A stretch of 47,738 bases of DNA from JBKDZR01 sp047971485. GTDB taxonomy: Bacteria > Pseudomonadota > Alphaproteobacteria > Rhodobacterales > Rhodobacteraceae. Under the pieces are notes generated by a model. It was not told the origin of the DNA, ran no database searches, and worked only from the letters and a program-made list of their open reading frames with translations. Location of the stretch: positions 1 through 47,738 of the forward strand of contig JBKDZR010000044.1 of assembly GCA_047971485.1 (NCBI GenBank), given 5' to 3'. A program made the position numbers and the translations under genes. Below are positions 24,705 through 33,249 of the stretch, in pieces. Every line of letters starts with the position of its first letter. Position 1 is the first letter of the stretch.

Positions 24705-24884
24705 CAGCAGAGAAAGCCGCGCCAGCGCCGGACCGGGGGCTGGCGCACCCAAACTGTGATCAGCGCGGGTTATGGTGGCCATGGCAGCAAAACCCCAGAG
24801 CCTTGCGCTAACGGTGGCCGAGCGCCAGACCGGTGGGCCGCCCCAGTGATGGCGCGGCGCCCGTTCCGGGCTTGTTCCGCGCCG
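24705..24884 (-). repeat. Interspersed repeat, copy C (inverted)
   Basis: Reverse-strand copy of the elements at 1-168 and 2877-3079. Read on the minus strand it holds GGAACAAGCCCGGAACGGGC, then GGCGGCCCACCGGTCTGGCG, GGCCACCGTTAGCGCAAGGC, and CCCCCGGTCCGGCGCTGGCG. It resembles copy A more than copy B: it has the ATCACTGGGG block instead of copy B's left inverted-repeat arm. It occupies the convergent gap between dctQ and the second prpD gene. Confidence 0.85.
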
Positions 24885-25008
24885 AAAGTACTCAACGTCC
24901 GCTTTGTCCGCCCAGCCGACTGTCGCAAACGGTCGATCTTGAGGGCAGTTGGTATAGCTGACGGAAGCTGGTTTTGATCACAAAATCTGCGCAGCATCAG
25001 CGTAAAAT

Positions 25009-25055
25009 CAAAAAGTTACAGCCTGACAACATGATCAAATAAAAGTCGTCAGGCT
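25009..25055 (-). terminator. Inverted repeat after second prpD gene
   Basis: AGCCTGAC (25020-25027) and GTCAGGCT (25048-25055) form a perfect 8-base stem with a 20-base AT-rich loop. On the minus strand it is followed after five bases by TTTTT. It lies just past the prpD stop and likely ends that transcript; the long loop makes it atypical. Confidence 0.5.
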
Positions 25056-25058
25056 ATA

Positions 25059-26417
25059 TCACGCCTCATGGCTCTTTTCCCCGGCTCCCAGACAGGCAGC
25101 AATCAACGGGGCCACGCTATCCTGCCTGTCGATCCCTTCAACACAGTCCAGCAAGGCCCCCACCTGCGCCCCATCCATGCCCATCTCGGGCCTCATCCCC
25201 TTGGCAAAGCGGGAAATCTGCGGGAAATCCGGGCGTCCCACCGGCGCCGTGATCGCACCCTCCAGCCTGTCGCCATTCGCCAGTTCGACGCGGAGCACAC
25301 AGTGGCGCGGCTGGATCCCGGCATTGCGCCGCACCTCGATCCGCCCGGCCAGATCCAGCACCGCCGGATCATCCAGCCGCGACAGATCCGCCAGGGACAG
25401 GCGCCGCTCCAGCGCCATCACCGCCAGACAGAACTGCGCGCTCATCTTTGTGGCCGTCGCGCTGGCAAAGCCCGGGCCGGGGTTGTCGATGCCCGGGTAA
25501 TCCGCCTCATAGGGGTTGAGGTCCAGCATCAGGCGGCGCACCGCCCCGCCGGCACTTTCCAGCAGCCGGTCCAGCGCCTCCAGCGGCCCCTGCAGAATGG
25601 CGCAGGCCGGATAGGCCTTGACCGTTGCCTCGGCGATCTGCCAGTCACGGCCCAGCCCGGCCAGCGCCTCGACCGGGGGCGCCGTGACCCCGCCATAGGC
25701 CGCGTAAAGCCCCGCCCGGCCTTCCAGCATATGTGCCCCGGCCCGCAACCCCGAAGCCGCCAGCCGCGCCGAGGCCACGCCGTTCCGCGCCCCCAGCCCC
25801 AGCTGCATCGGGTATTCCGGCGACCCCTCAACCCAGACCTGGGCCAAGCCCCCCGCCTGATGGGCCGCAAAGGCCAAAGCATGGCCCGTCTGCACCGCAT
25901 CCAGCCCCATCAGCCGGGATGCAGCCGCCGCCGCACCGAAACTGCCAAAGACCGAGGCCGCCCGAAACCCGCGCCCGGTCAGATCCTCGTCGAAATCCCG
26001 GCCGATCCGGCACAGGGCCTCATAGCCCAGGATCACCGCATCCAGAAAGGCCCGCCCCTCCGCGCCCTCCGCCTCGGCCACGGCAAGGGCGGCGGCCATG
26101 ACCGGCGCACCGGGATGCGAGGTCGAGGCCGGATGCGTGTCATCCTGGGATCGGCCATGAAACAACGCGCCATTGGCGAAGGCCGCGACCTCAAGCGCCA
26201 CACGCCCGCCGCCCTCCAGCAGGCTGGCCTCTGCCGGTTGTCCATGAAAGGCCCTGGCATAATCCGAGGCCACCCGCGCGCGCCCCTGCGCCGACAGCGC
26301 CACGCACAGGTTATGGATCAGGCTGATCCGGGCGCGATCCCGCGCAGCAGCAGGGATCGCTGCGCTTGGCGTTTCGGCAACAAAGCGGCCCAGTCTGGCG
26401 GTCAGGCCTTCATCCAT
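25059..26417 (-). CDS. MmgE/PrpD family protein (copy 2)
   Basis: A 452-residue member of the 2-methylcitrate dehydratase / cis-aconitate decarboxylase family. Visible features are FANGALFHGRSQDDTHPAST (cf. LD-DDTH), HPGAPVMAAALAVAEAEG, ILGYEALCRIG, GFRAASVFGSFGAAAAASRL and VKAYPACAILQGPLEALDRL. The exact reaction cannot be read from sequence. It is clearly divergent from copy 1 at 8.9 kb, so the two probably have different substrates or stereochemistry. It begins 3 bases after the ketoacid reductase-like gene, which lies upstream in the same transcript. Confidence 0.88.
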   Translation of the reverse strand: MDEGLTARLGRFVAETPSAAIPAAARDRARISLIHNLCVALSAQGRARVASDYARAFHGQPAEASLLEGGGRVALEVAAFANGALFHGRSQDDTHPASTSHPGAPVMAAALAVAEAEGAEGRAFLDAVILGYEALCRIGRDFDEDLTGRGFRAASVFGSFGAAAAASRLMGLDAVQTGHALAFAAHQAGGLAQVWVEGSPEYPMQLGLGARNGVASARLAASGLRAGAHMLEGRAGLYAAYGGVTAPPVEALAGLGRDWQIAEATVKAYPACAILQGPLEALDRLLESAGGAVRRLMLDLNPYEADYPGIDNPGPGFASATATKMSAQFCLAVMALERRLSLADLSRLDDPAVLDLAGRIEVRRNAGIQPRHCVLRVELANGDRLEGAITAPVGRPDFPQISRFAKGMRPEMGMDGAQVGALLDCVEGIDRQDSVAPLIAACLGAGEKSHEA

Positions 26418-26420
26418 GGC

Positions 26421-27410
26421 TCAATTCTCCGGGGTGTAAAGGCCCTTGTCGGCGGCCATCCGCGCGGCCAGGGCGGCCAATGTATCCAGCGCCGGCGTGT
26501 CCAGCCCGGCGGCACGGGCGAAGGCCACCGGAGCCAGGGCAATCGCGGCGATCTCCATCGGGCGGCCGGCTTCATAATCCTGCAGGATTGAGGGCTTGTG
26601 CTCGGCAATATGGGCCAGCATCGCCTCCACATTAATTTCGGCCCGCAGATCATGGCCATGTGCATGAGCGATGGCAACGCCCTCGGCCACGATCCGGCGG
26701 TAGACTGTGGCAAGGGCCGGATCATGCCGCACGATTGATGATTTGTTCCGCGAAATCAAAGCGATGATTGAGCCACCCATATTGTACATCAGCTTTGACC
26801 AGACCACGCGCCGGATGTCCGCTACCGGCGGCGCAGCGATGCCCCCGTCCTCAAAGGCCTGGCGCAACGCCACCAGCCCCGGCACCTGCTGTGGCAAGAC
26901 CCCGCCCAGATCAATCCAGTTGCGTCCAGGCGAACGGCACTCGACCACGCCCGGCGCGCTCAGGCCATTGGCCGAGTAAATGCTACCGCCAACCAGATTT
27001 TCCGGCACGATATAATCCAGAAACACATCCGCCAGGCGAAAATCAGGCAAATCCGGCATGCTGTCCTGATGATCCAGCCCAACCGGATACCACCATGGAA
27101 TGCCATTCTGAGGGAAAACCACCAGGGTTTGCGGACCAACCAGGGGGCGCAATGCCTCGGCAATGGCAGCAAGACCCGTGGCTTTTACACCAACATAGAC
27201 CACATCCTGAACGCCAAGGCGGCTTGCCTCGGACGCGGCGGGCAGATGCACCGTATCCCGGCGATCCCCCTCGATCAGCGTCAAGCCATTCTTCTGGATC
27301 GCCTGCAGGTTCTTCCCCCGTGCGATCACAGAAACCTCATGACCCGCCTGGGAAAGACGCACCGCAAAGTGCCCCCCAGTGGCGCCGGCGCCGAATACCG
27401 TCAGCTTCAT
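26421..27410 (-). CDS. Ketopantoate reductase (ApbA/PanE) family 2-oxoacid reductase
   Basis: A 329-residue NADP-dependent dehydrogenase. The Rossmann motif is VFGAGATGGHFAVRLSQAGH at 5-24, and QNGIPWWYP (101-109) is a known active-site stretch of this family. Catalytic Lys206 lies in VVWSKLMYNMG; the C-terminal helices carry the family's HKPSILQDYEAGRPMEI. Biosynthetic PanE usually lies with panB/panC. Here the neighbours are a PrpD protein and a divergent CoA transferase, so a catabolic 2-oxo/2-hydroxyacid interconversion is more likely. The ATG at 27410 follows AAAGGGACTGGC. The same frame stays open far upstream only because of composition in the opposite-strand caiB gene. Confidence 0.88.
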   Translation of the reverse strand: MKLTVFGAGATGGHFAVRLSQAGHEVSVIARGKNLQAIQKNGLTLIEGDRRDTVHLPAASEASRLGVQDVVYVGVKATGLAAIAEALRPLVGPQTLVVFPQNGIPWWYPVGLDHQDSMPDLPDFRLADVFLDYIVPENLVGGSIYSANGLSAPGVVECRSPGRNWIDLGGVLPQQVPGLVALRQAFEDGGIAAPPVADIRRVVWSKLMYNMGGSIIALISRNKSSIVRHDPALATVYRRIVAEGVAIAHAHGHDLRAEINVEAMLAHIAEHKPSILQDYEAGRPMEIAAIALAPVAFARAAGLDTPALDTLAALAARMAADKGLYTPEN

Positions 27411-27490
27411 GCCAGTCCCTTTCAGCTGGCCGATCCGGCCCCGCATGGCTTGCTTGACACAGAATAACCGCCTCCATAAGCTCCGCAAGT

Positions 27491-27506
27491 ACGAATATTT
27501 ATTCGT
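27491..27506. promoter_or_regulatory. Palindromic operator candidate CGAAT-N4-ATTCG, site 2
   Basis: ACGAATATTTATTCGT has 6-base arms around ATTT. It lies between the divergent panE-like gene (ATG 81 bases away) and the second caiB (ATG 43 bases away). It shares half-sites and spacing with the site at 19727-19740. Confidence 0.6.
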
Positions 27507-27548
27507 GATACCGCATAATAAGACATTCAGAGACAGCAGGAAACAGTG

Positions 27549-28721
27549 ATGGACGGTCCAAGCACCACGGCAGCGGCCGGAAAAACAGGGCCTCTGGCCG
27601 GCTATAAGGTGCTTGATCTGACCACGGTTGTCATGGGCCCGGCCGCCACGCAACTGCTGGGGGATCTCGGGGCCGAGGTGATCAAGGTCGAAGCCCCCGA
27701 GGGCGATTCCCTGCGCCGTATCGGCCCGGCCCGGCATGCCTCGATGGGCACGCTGTTCCTGCAGTCGAACCGCAACAAGAAAAGCATCGTGCTGGACCTC
27801 AAGGATCCCGCCGACAAGACCCGCCTGCTGGATCTGATCCGGGATGCCGATGCGCTGATGACCAATATCCGCCCCAACGGGCTGAAGCGGCTGGGGCTGG
27901 ATTACGGGCCGGTTGCCGCGATCAACCCCGCCATCATCTATTGCGCCATGGTCGGGTTCGGATCCGATGGGCCCTATAGCGGGCAGGCGGTCTATGACGA
28001 TCTGATCCAGGCGGCGGCGGGCATGTCGGGGTTGTTCCGCGCGGTTGACGGCCAGACCCGCTATGCGCCGCTGAACATCTGCGATCGGGTGACGGGCCTT
28101 TATGCCGCCATTGCCGTCCTTTCCGCGCTGGTGCATCGCGCCGCCACCGGGCAGGGTCAGGAAATCGAGGTGCCCATGTTCGAGACCATGGCCAGCTTCA
28201 TCCTGGCCGACAACATGGGCGGGCGCAGCTTTGTGCCCCCCTTGGGTGAAGCCGGCTACAAGCGCCTTCTGTCGCGGTTTCGCGGCCCCTACCCCACGGC
28301 TGACGGGCATCTGGCGTTGGTCGTCTACACGGATCGCGACTGGCAGCGCTTCACCGATCTGGTCGGGCAGCCAGAGATCCTGAGCGACCCACGCTTTGCC
28401 ACCCAGGCGACCCGAACCGAGCATGCCGAGGCCTGCGGGCAGTTCCTGGCCGAGGTGCTGCCCGCCCGCAGCACTGCCGAGTGGATCCCCCTTCTGCGCC
28501 AGATCGACATCCCCTGCGCGCCGGTCAACAGCCTTGAAGACCTGTTCATCGACCCGCATCTGCAACAGGTAGGCCTGTTCGAGGAACATGATCACCCGAC
28601 AGAGGGCCGGATCACGATGACCCGCCCCCCGCTGAAATTCAGCGCCACGCCACCGTCAATCCGTTCATTGGCGCCCAATCTGGGGCAGGATGCCGGGGCG
28701 GGGTTTTCCAAAAACAAATAA
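27549..28721 (+). CDS. CaiB/BaiF-type class III CoA transferase (copy 2)
   Basis: A 390-residue formyl-CoA-transferase-family enzyme: LAGYKVLDLTTVVMGPAATQ, LLGDLGAEVIKVEAPEGDSL, FLQSNRNKKSIVLDLKDP, MTNIRPNGLKRLGLDY, YDDLIQAAAGMSGLF. The likely catalytic Asp179 lies in NICDRVTGLYAA. ATG 27549 follows AGGAAACAGTG; the preceding in-frame GTG at 27546 is a possible alternative. It is a single-gene transcript, divergent from the panE-like/prpD pair, and is probably activated by the same acid. An AT-rich stretch follows its stop. Confidence 0.9.
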   Translation: MDGPSTTAAAGKTGPLAGYKVLDLTTVVMGPAATQLLGDLGAEVIKVEAPEGDSLRRIGPARHASMGTLFLQSNRNKKSIVLDLKDPADKTRLLDLIRDADALMTNIRPNGLKRLGLDYGPVAAINPAIIYCAMVGFGSDGPYSGQAVYDDLIQAAAGMSGLFRAVDGQTRYAPLNICDRVTGLYAAIAVLSALVHRAATGQGQEIEVPMFETMASFILADNMGGRSFVPPLGEAGYKRLLSRFRGPYPTADGHLALVVYTDRDWQRFTDLVGQPEILSDPRFATQATRTEHAEACGQFLAEVLPARSTAEWIPLLRQIDIPCAPVNSLEDLFIDPHLQQVGLFEEHDHPTEGRITMTRPPLKFSATPPSIRSLAPNLGQDAGAGFSKNK

Positions 28722-29158
28722 ATATTATACTTATCAATATATTATCATTCTGGACAGGGATAACTGAGGCACCCGGGCTGGACACAGTGAAAGACCCACG
28801 GGCCATTATGCCCCAAAGGCCCCACGTCATCAGTGCACCACGAATCCAGACCCCTGCCGGAAGAGGGCCAGGACCGTCCTGCCTGACCTGAGCGCTGTAC
28901 GTTCTTGACCACCTCTTGGCCTGAAAGTCGGGCTGCAAGGCGTCTGCAAATCCCGGGGCACATCATGGGGACAGGCAAAAGCACTGCCCATGCCGCACCC
29001 TTCCTTCAGCACCAAAGTCGGACAATCGCCGGGCCGGGGACAGACAGGCCTCCGCTGCGGCCCAGTACCCCAACAGGGGCAAAGGAATAACCGCCTTCGT
29101 CACGCCCCACCGGCGGATGACAAACACGGCATTGCGAAATACCAAGAGGCCCGGCACG
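28722..29158. other. Intergenic region with AT-rich patch
   Basis: 437 bases without a convincing gene. The first part (28708-28752) is a run of about 45 mostly A/T bases, including AAATATTATAC and CAATATATTATC, striking in this GC-rich DNA. It could be a transcript end, a promoter or a horizontally acquired junction. The remainder has open frames on both strands but no recognisable domain. Confidence 0.5.
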
Positions 29159-30130
29159 ATGCCGCCAGTCAGCAATGGTCAGGACATGAGCCAATACCTC
29201 ACCCATGCGCAGTTTTTGCAGCGTCTTCTGCTCAAGGGCCGATTGCGGCAATTACAGATGGTGGTCAGCGTCGCGCAGGCCGGCAGCATGCAGCAAGCAG
29301 CCCGTGATCTGGCCATATCCCAACCCTCAATCACCAAGGCCGTAGCCGAGCTGGAAACTGATCTCGGCATGGCCCTGTTCGAACGCCACGCCCGTGGCAT
29401 GCGTCTGACCCGCAGCGGCGCCCGTATCCTGCCCGACCTGCAGCGCATCCTCGATTCCACCGACCGCTTCGCCCAAGCCGTCGCGGCGCAACACGATGCC
29501 GGGTCCTCGATCCTGCGGGTGGCCTCGGTCGCGGCCGGGATCAGCGGGGTGCTGGCCGGACATGCCCCCTCTTTTTGCCGCGACAATCCCGATATCGTAC
29601 TGAGTATTGATGAAATAGATGGCCGACAGATCCTGAACTGTGCAGCCCGGGACGAGTTCGACATCTTCATCTGCCGCACCCCCGAAACCACCCCTGAGGG
29701 CTGGATCTTCACCCCGGCTGAACCGGATGAACATGCGATCCTCGCCGCGCCTTCGCATCCACTGACAACGGCCGCCAACGTAACCCTGGAGGCCCTGCAC
29801 GCCTGTACCTGGCTGATGCCCCCCGCCGGTGTCCCTGCCGAAGCCCTGCTCGCCGAGATCTTCGCAGGCTACCCGCCCCTGCGCATGGCACAGCTGCCCA
29901 CCCGATCACGAACGATGAACCGGGCTTCGCTACAGCAACTGGGGCTGGTCTCGATTGCGCCTCTCAGCATTTTTCGATCCGAACTGGAAAACCGTACCTT
30001 GGCCCGGATCGACTTTGCCTTGTCCAGCAAAATGCCACCGCTGGGGGTGCTTCGGCCCAGGGTCTCGACCGGCACGGCGATGGACAGGTTCTGCGCCTTG
30101 TTCCCACCCAGCCAGACACCCGCTTCCTGA
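29159..30130 (+). CDS. LysR-family transcriptional regulator
   Basis: A 323-residue LysR-type regulator. The HTH spans about residues 28-90 (RLRQLQMVVSVAQAGSMQQA and LAISQPSITKAVAELETDLG), then LFERHARGMRLTRSG. A periplasmic-binding-protein-like effector domain follows from about 115. The extended N-terminus before the helix-turn-helix resembles the PcaQ/CbdR-type branch that responds to aromatic or dicarboxylic acids. The start is uncertain: ATG 29159 has AGAGG upstream, while ATG 29186 is possible. It converges on the TRAP-lyase operon with an 11-base gap and is its best candidate regulator. Confidence 0.88.
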   Translation: MPPVSNGQDMSQYLTHAQFLQRLLLKGRLRQLQMVVSVAQAGSMQQAARDLAISQPSITKAVAELETDLGMALFERHARGMRLTRSGARILPDLQRILDSTDRFAQAVAAQHDAGSSILRVASVAAGISGVLAGHAPSFCRDNPDIVLSIDEIDGRQILNCAARDEFDIFICRTPETTPEGWIFTPAEPDEHAILAAPSHPLTTAANVTLEALHACTWLMPPAGVPAEALLAEIFAGYPPLRMAQLPTRSRTMNRASLQQLGLVSIAPLSIFRSELENRTLARIDFALSSKMPPLGVLRPRVSTGTAMDRFCALFPPSQTPAS

Positions 30131-30141
30131 ATGCGCGCGGC

Positions 30142-31431
30142 TCAACGGGCCAGAAAGGCGTCGACAAGACGGGGGGCCTCGCCAATCGCGGTTTCGGGAT
30201 CGGGCAGCACCACGCCGTCAAAGCGCGGATCACCTGCGATCACCTGGGCCAGGCTCAGCCCGTCGGCACGCATCCGTGCGGCCACCTCTTGCATCACCTC
30301 ATGGGCCGTGCGGCGACCAACGCGACCGGCCAACTGGACGGTGACCGCCTCGGTGTAGATGGCGCCTTGGGTGCGGTCGATATTGTCACGCATGGTTTGA
30401 GGGTGCACGATCAGGCGATCCAGCAGCGCCTCGGCACAAGAGGTCAACTGCCCCATATCCAGACACATCTGTTCCACCGCCCCAAGGTGAATGGCCGAGT
30501 CCCGTTCATGGATGGTCACCACCCATTCCAGCAACACGGGCAGCACTGCCGAGATCTCAGGTGCACGGGACTGGATCTCGATGCACAGAGTCGGATTAAC
30601 CTTGTGGGGCATGGTCGAAGAGCCCACGGCACGGTTGCGGATCGACAGTTCGGCAATGTCATCGCCCTGAAGAAGAAAGATTTCCTGCGCAATGCGCTGA
30701 AAGCCACGGGCGGCGATGGCCAGGGCAGCGGCGAATTCCGCAAAGATATCCTGGGCACCCTTGCTGTCGGCCGGATCCGGCACTCCCAGACCCAGTCGCT
30801 TCATTACCCGACGCTCGACCTCGGGTCCAAGGGGGCCCATTGCCGCATGGGTTCCGACCGCGCCACTCAGCACAGCCGTGGCAAAGCGCGCCCGCCAGTC
30901 GGCCAAACGTGCGCGATCCCTGTCAAGTTGGCTGGCCCAGGCGCTGACCTTGTAACCGAAGGTGATCGGCAGCGCATGGCGCCCCAGAGTCCGCCCAATC
31001 ATCGGCGTGGCCCTGTGCGTTGCGGCCAGCCCCGCCAGCCGCCCCCTGATCCGGCCAAAGGCCTGATCCAGCACGACAGCCGTGTCATGCAGCGTCAGGA
31101 CCGTCACGATACGAAAGATATCCGCCGTAGTGGCCCCGAAATGCAGCCATTCACGCCCTTCTGCCGCGATCTGATCGCCAAAGGCCTCAAGAACCGCCAC
31201 CATGGGGTGCCCGACCCTGGCGCGGTGACAATAGACCGCCTCGGGGGTCGGTGCGGAGCTGCATGCGATCGCCCGTGCCGCCGCCTCGGGAACCAGATCC
31301 AATTCGGCCTGAACCTCGGCAAGTGTCGCTTCAACACGGGTGATCCGCGCCAGTACTGCGTTGGGGGCGAACAACGCCGCAATGGCCGCACGGGTGCCCT
31401 GGGGATCAAGGGCAGATCTGTCGTCCAGCAT
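30142..31431 (-). CDS. Fumarase/aspartase-superfamily lyase (PcaB/adenylosuccinate lyase-like)
   Basis: A 429-residue all-helical tetrameric lyase. Three conserved regions are seen: HFGATTADI (97-105), GTHAAMG (193-199), and the superfamily signature GSSTMPHKVNP (270-280) with the mobile-loop serine that acts as base. Further motifs are IGRTLGRHALPITFG and WVVTIHERDSAIH, plus a C-terminal ADSL_C-type domain (about 345-425). This is closest in pattern to 3-carboxy-cis,cis-muconate cycloisomerase and adenylosuccinate lyase-like proteins of unknown substrate. ATG 31431 follows CGGAGATTCCC. Its place at the end of a dctPQM operon indicates that it cleaves (or cyclises) the imported dicarboxylate. 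True purine synthesis is unlikely here. Confidence 0.88.
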   Translation of the reverse strand: MLDDRSALDPQGTRAAIAALFAPNAVLARITRVEATLAEVQAELDLVPEAAARAIACSSAPTPEAVYCHRARVGHPMVAVLEAFGDQIAAEGREWLHFGATTADIFRIVTVLTLHDTAVVLDQAFGRIRGRLAGLAATHRATPMIGRTLGRHALPITFGYKVSAWASQLDRDRARLADWRARFATAVLSGAVGTHAAMGPLGPEVERRVMKRLGLGVPDPADSKGAQDIFAEFAAALAIAARGFQRIAQEIFLLQGDDIAELSIRNRAVGSSTMPHKVNPTLCIEIQSRAPEISAVLPVLLEWVVTIHERDSAIHLGAVEQMCLDMGQLTSCAEALLDRLIVHPQTMRDNIDRTQGAIYTEAVTVQLAGRVGRRTAHEVMQEVAARMRADGLSLAQVIAGDPRFDGVVLPDPETAIGEAPRLVDAFLAR

Positions 31432-31445
31432 GGGAATCTCCGAAC

Positions 31446-32738
31446 TCAGGGGCGGGGCATCATCACCGAAGGCAGCCATGTGGACAGCGTCGGGACAAAC
31501 GTGACAGCCAGCAGCAACAGCACCATCAACAGGAAGAAGGGCAAGGTGCCGCGCAGAACCTCATTCACCGGGCGACCAGTGACATTGGACATGACGAACA
31601 AATTCAACCCGATGGGCGGCGACAGCAGGGCCAGCTCGATGTTGATGACCATGACCACGGCGAAATGTTCCGGCGCGATGCCGATCTGGTGAATGACCGG
31701 CGCAACCACCGGCACCACGATCAGAATGATCGCCACCCCTTCCAGGAACATCCCCATGACCAACAGGATCACGTTCAGCACCAGCAGGAATTGCCACGGC
31801 TTGAGCCCACTTTCGATGACCAGTCGCGCCAGATCCTGCGGAATGCCCGACCGGATGATCCAGGCAGACAGCAGCGAGGCCCCGATCACGATCACCACCA
31901 CAACGGCCGTGCGATCCACCGCGTCAACGAAAAATCCGGCAATGGTCCGGGCGCTGCGCGCGCCGTAGAACAGAACGACAACCAGCAGCGCGACCACCGC
32001 CCCCAGCACAGCTGCCTCGGTCAGGGTGACGAAGCCCCCATACAAACCGCCCAGGATCACCACCGGGATCAACATGGCCGGCAGGGCATTCAGGTTGTGG
32101 CGAGCGAACTCGGCCCGGGCGGGCAACGGCATGGGCGCACCGCCCACACGCCGGGCCATCACAAGGACATAGCCTGTGAAGAACAGCGCCTGCAGCAGGC
32201 CCGGGATCACTCCGGCCAGAAACAGCCTTGGGATAGAAGTCTCGGAAATCAGGCCGATCAGGATCAGGGGCAGGCTGGGCGGGATCAGAATCCCCAGGGT
32301 CGCGGCCGCTGCGGTCAAACCCATGGCGAAGCCGGGCTTGTAGCCCTTCTCGATCATCATCGGCACCAGCAAGGACCCCATGGCCAGCGCCGTGGCCACC
32401 GAGGATCCGTTGATCGCGGCGAAGATGGCTGTCGCGGCAATCCCGGCCAGGGCAAGCCCACCCGGCAACCAGCCGATCCAGGTGATCGCCGCCTCGAACA
32501 GCGCCCGGGCCACGCCGCCGCCACGCATCAGCACCGCCGCCAACAGGAAGAAGGGGACCGAAACCAGCGCTGGCGAATTCAGGTGATCCACCACATGCTG
32601 GGCGATTCCAGCCACCGATTTTCCATCAAGCAGCAGAAAGCTGGTCGCCGTGGCGGTCAGCACCAGATAAATGGGCACACCAAGCGCCAGAAGCACCACA
32701 ACCGCAACGCAGCCAACCAGAAGAGCAACAAGGGTCAT
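31446..32738 (-). CDS. dctM: TRAP transporter large permease (DctM family)
   Basis: A 430-residue polytopic membrane protein. Motifs are VPFFLLAAVLMRGGGVARAL, AAINGSSVATALAMGSLLVP, LGILIPPSLPLILIGLISET, FLAGVIPGLLQALFF and LLSPPIGLNLFVMSNV. It starts 4 bases after dctQ and ends 14 bases before the lyase, forming one transcript dctP-dctQ-dctM-lyase. It is distinct from the permease at 22.8 kb. Confidence 0.93.
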   Translation of the reverse strand: MTLVALLVGCVAVVVLLALGVPIYLVLTATATSFLLLDGKSVAGIAQHVVDHLNSPALVSVPFFLLAAVLMRGGGVARALFEAAITWIGWLPGGLALAGIAATAIFAAINGSSVATALAMGSLLVPMMIEKGYKPGFAMGLTAAAATLGILIPPSLPLILIGLISETSIPRLFLAGVIPGLLQALFFTGYVLVMARRVGGAPMPLPARAEFARHNLNALPAMLIPVVILGGLYGGFVTLTEAAVLGAVVALLVVVLFYGARSARTIAGFFVDAVDRTAVVVVIVIGASLLSAWIIRSGIPQDLARLVIESGLKPWQFLLVLNVILLVMGMFLEGVAIILIVVPVVAPVIHQIGIAPEHFAVVMVINIELALLSPPIGLNLFVMSNVTGRPVNEVLRGTLPFFLLMVLLLLAVTFVPTLSTWLPSVMMPRP

Positions 32739-32742
32739 GGGA

Positions 32743-33249
32743 TCAATCCGTCAGATCAATGGCTGAAAACGCAGGCCGCCCGGTCACAAGATCAAACGCC
32801 CGCTCGATCAGGAACAGAAGTTGCAGGGCAAAGCTGACCGGCAAGGCCGCGTAATAGATCCACAGGGGCACACGCAGGGTGCTGACCGATCGCTCACCCC
32901 ACATGATCGCCTCAGCCACCACCTTCCAGCCCGACCAGACCAGAAACAGACTGAGCCCAAAGGCCAGCACCAGCGACAGGGCCTCGGCCAGACGTGCCGC
33001 ACGGGGGGCCAGACGCTCAGCCAGGAAATCCACCCGGATATGGGCCGCGCGGCGCACAACCCTTGCCGCGCCCAACAGCACCGCCCAGATAACCAGATAG
33101 ATGACAACCTCACCGACCCAATCCAGGGCGATACGGGCCGAGACATAGCGCCCGGCCACGCCCACAAGCGACAGGATCAGCGCCACCGCGAAGAGGACGG
33201 CAACCGCCCCCGCCACGCAGGCATCGACCAGACCAAACAACCGTTTCAT
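32743..33249 (-). CDS. dctQ: TRAP transporter small permease (DctQ family)
   Basis: 168 residues with four predicted membrane helices: GAVAVLFAVALILSLVGVAG, VIYLVIWAVLLGAARV, LSLVLAFGLSLFLVWSGWKV and a final IYYAALPVSFALQLLFLIE. RRAAHIRVDFLAERL fits the usual DctQ motif after helix 2. The ATG overlaps the dctP stop (ATGA), so synthesis of the subunits is coupled. Confidence 0.9.
   Translation of the reverse strand: MKRLFGLVDACVAGAVAVLFAVALILSLVGVAGRYVSARIALDWVGEVVIYLVIWAVLLGAARVVRRAAHIRVDFLAERLAPRAARLAEALSLVLAFGLSLFLVWSGWKVVAEAIMWGERSVSTLRVPLWIYYAALPVSFALQLLFLIERAFDLVTGRPAFSAIDLTD

Noticed and set aside
27411..28595. N-terminal extension of the ketopantoate reductase-like gene to 724 residues
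   Set aside because: The extra part is antisense to caiB copy 2 and crosses the intergenic promoter; the Rossmann start at 27410 with a ribosome site is the natural N-terminus.
28745..29110. Possible transposase remnant after caiB copy 2
   Set aside because: Open frames on both strands were read for transposase motifs; nothing convincing and no terminal inverted repeats were found.
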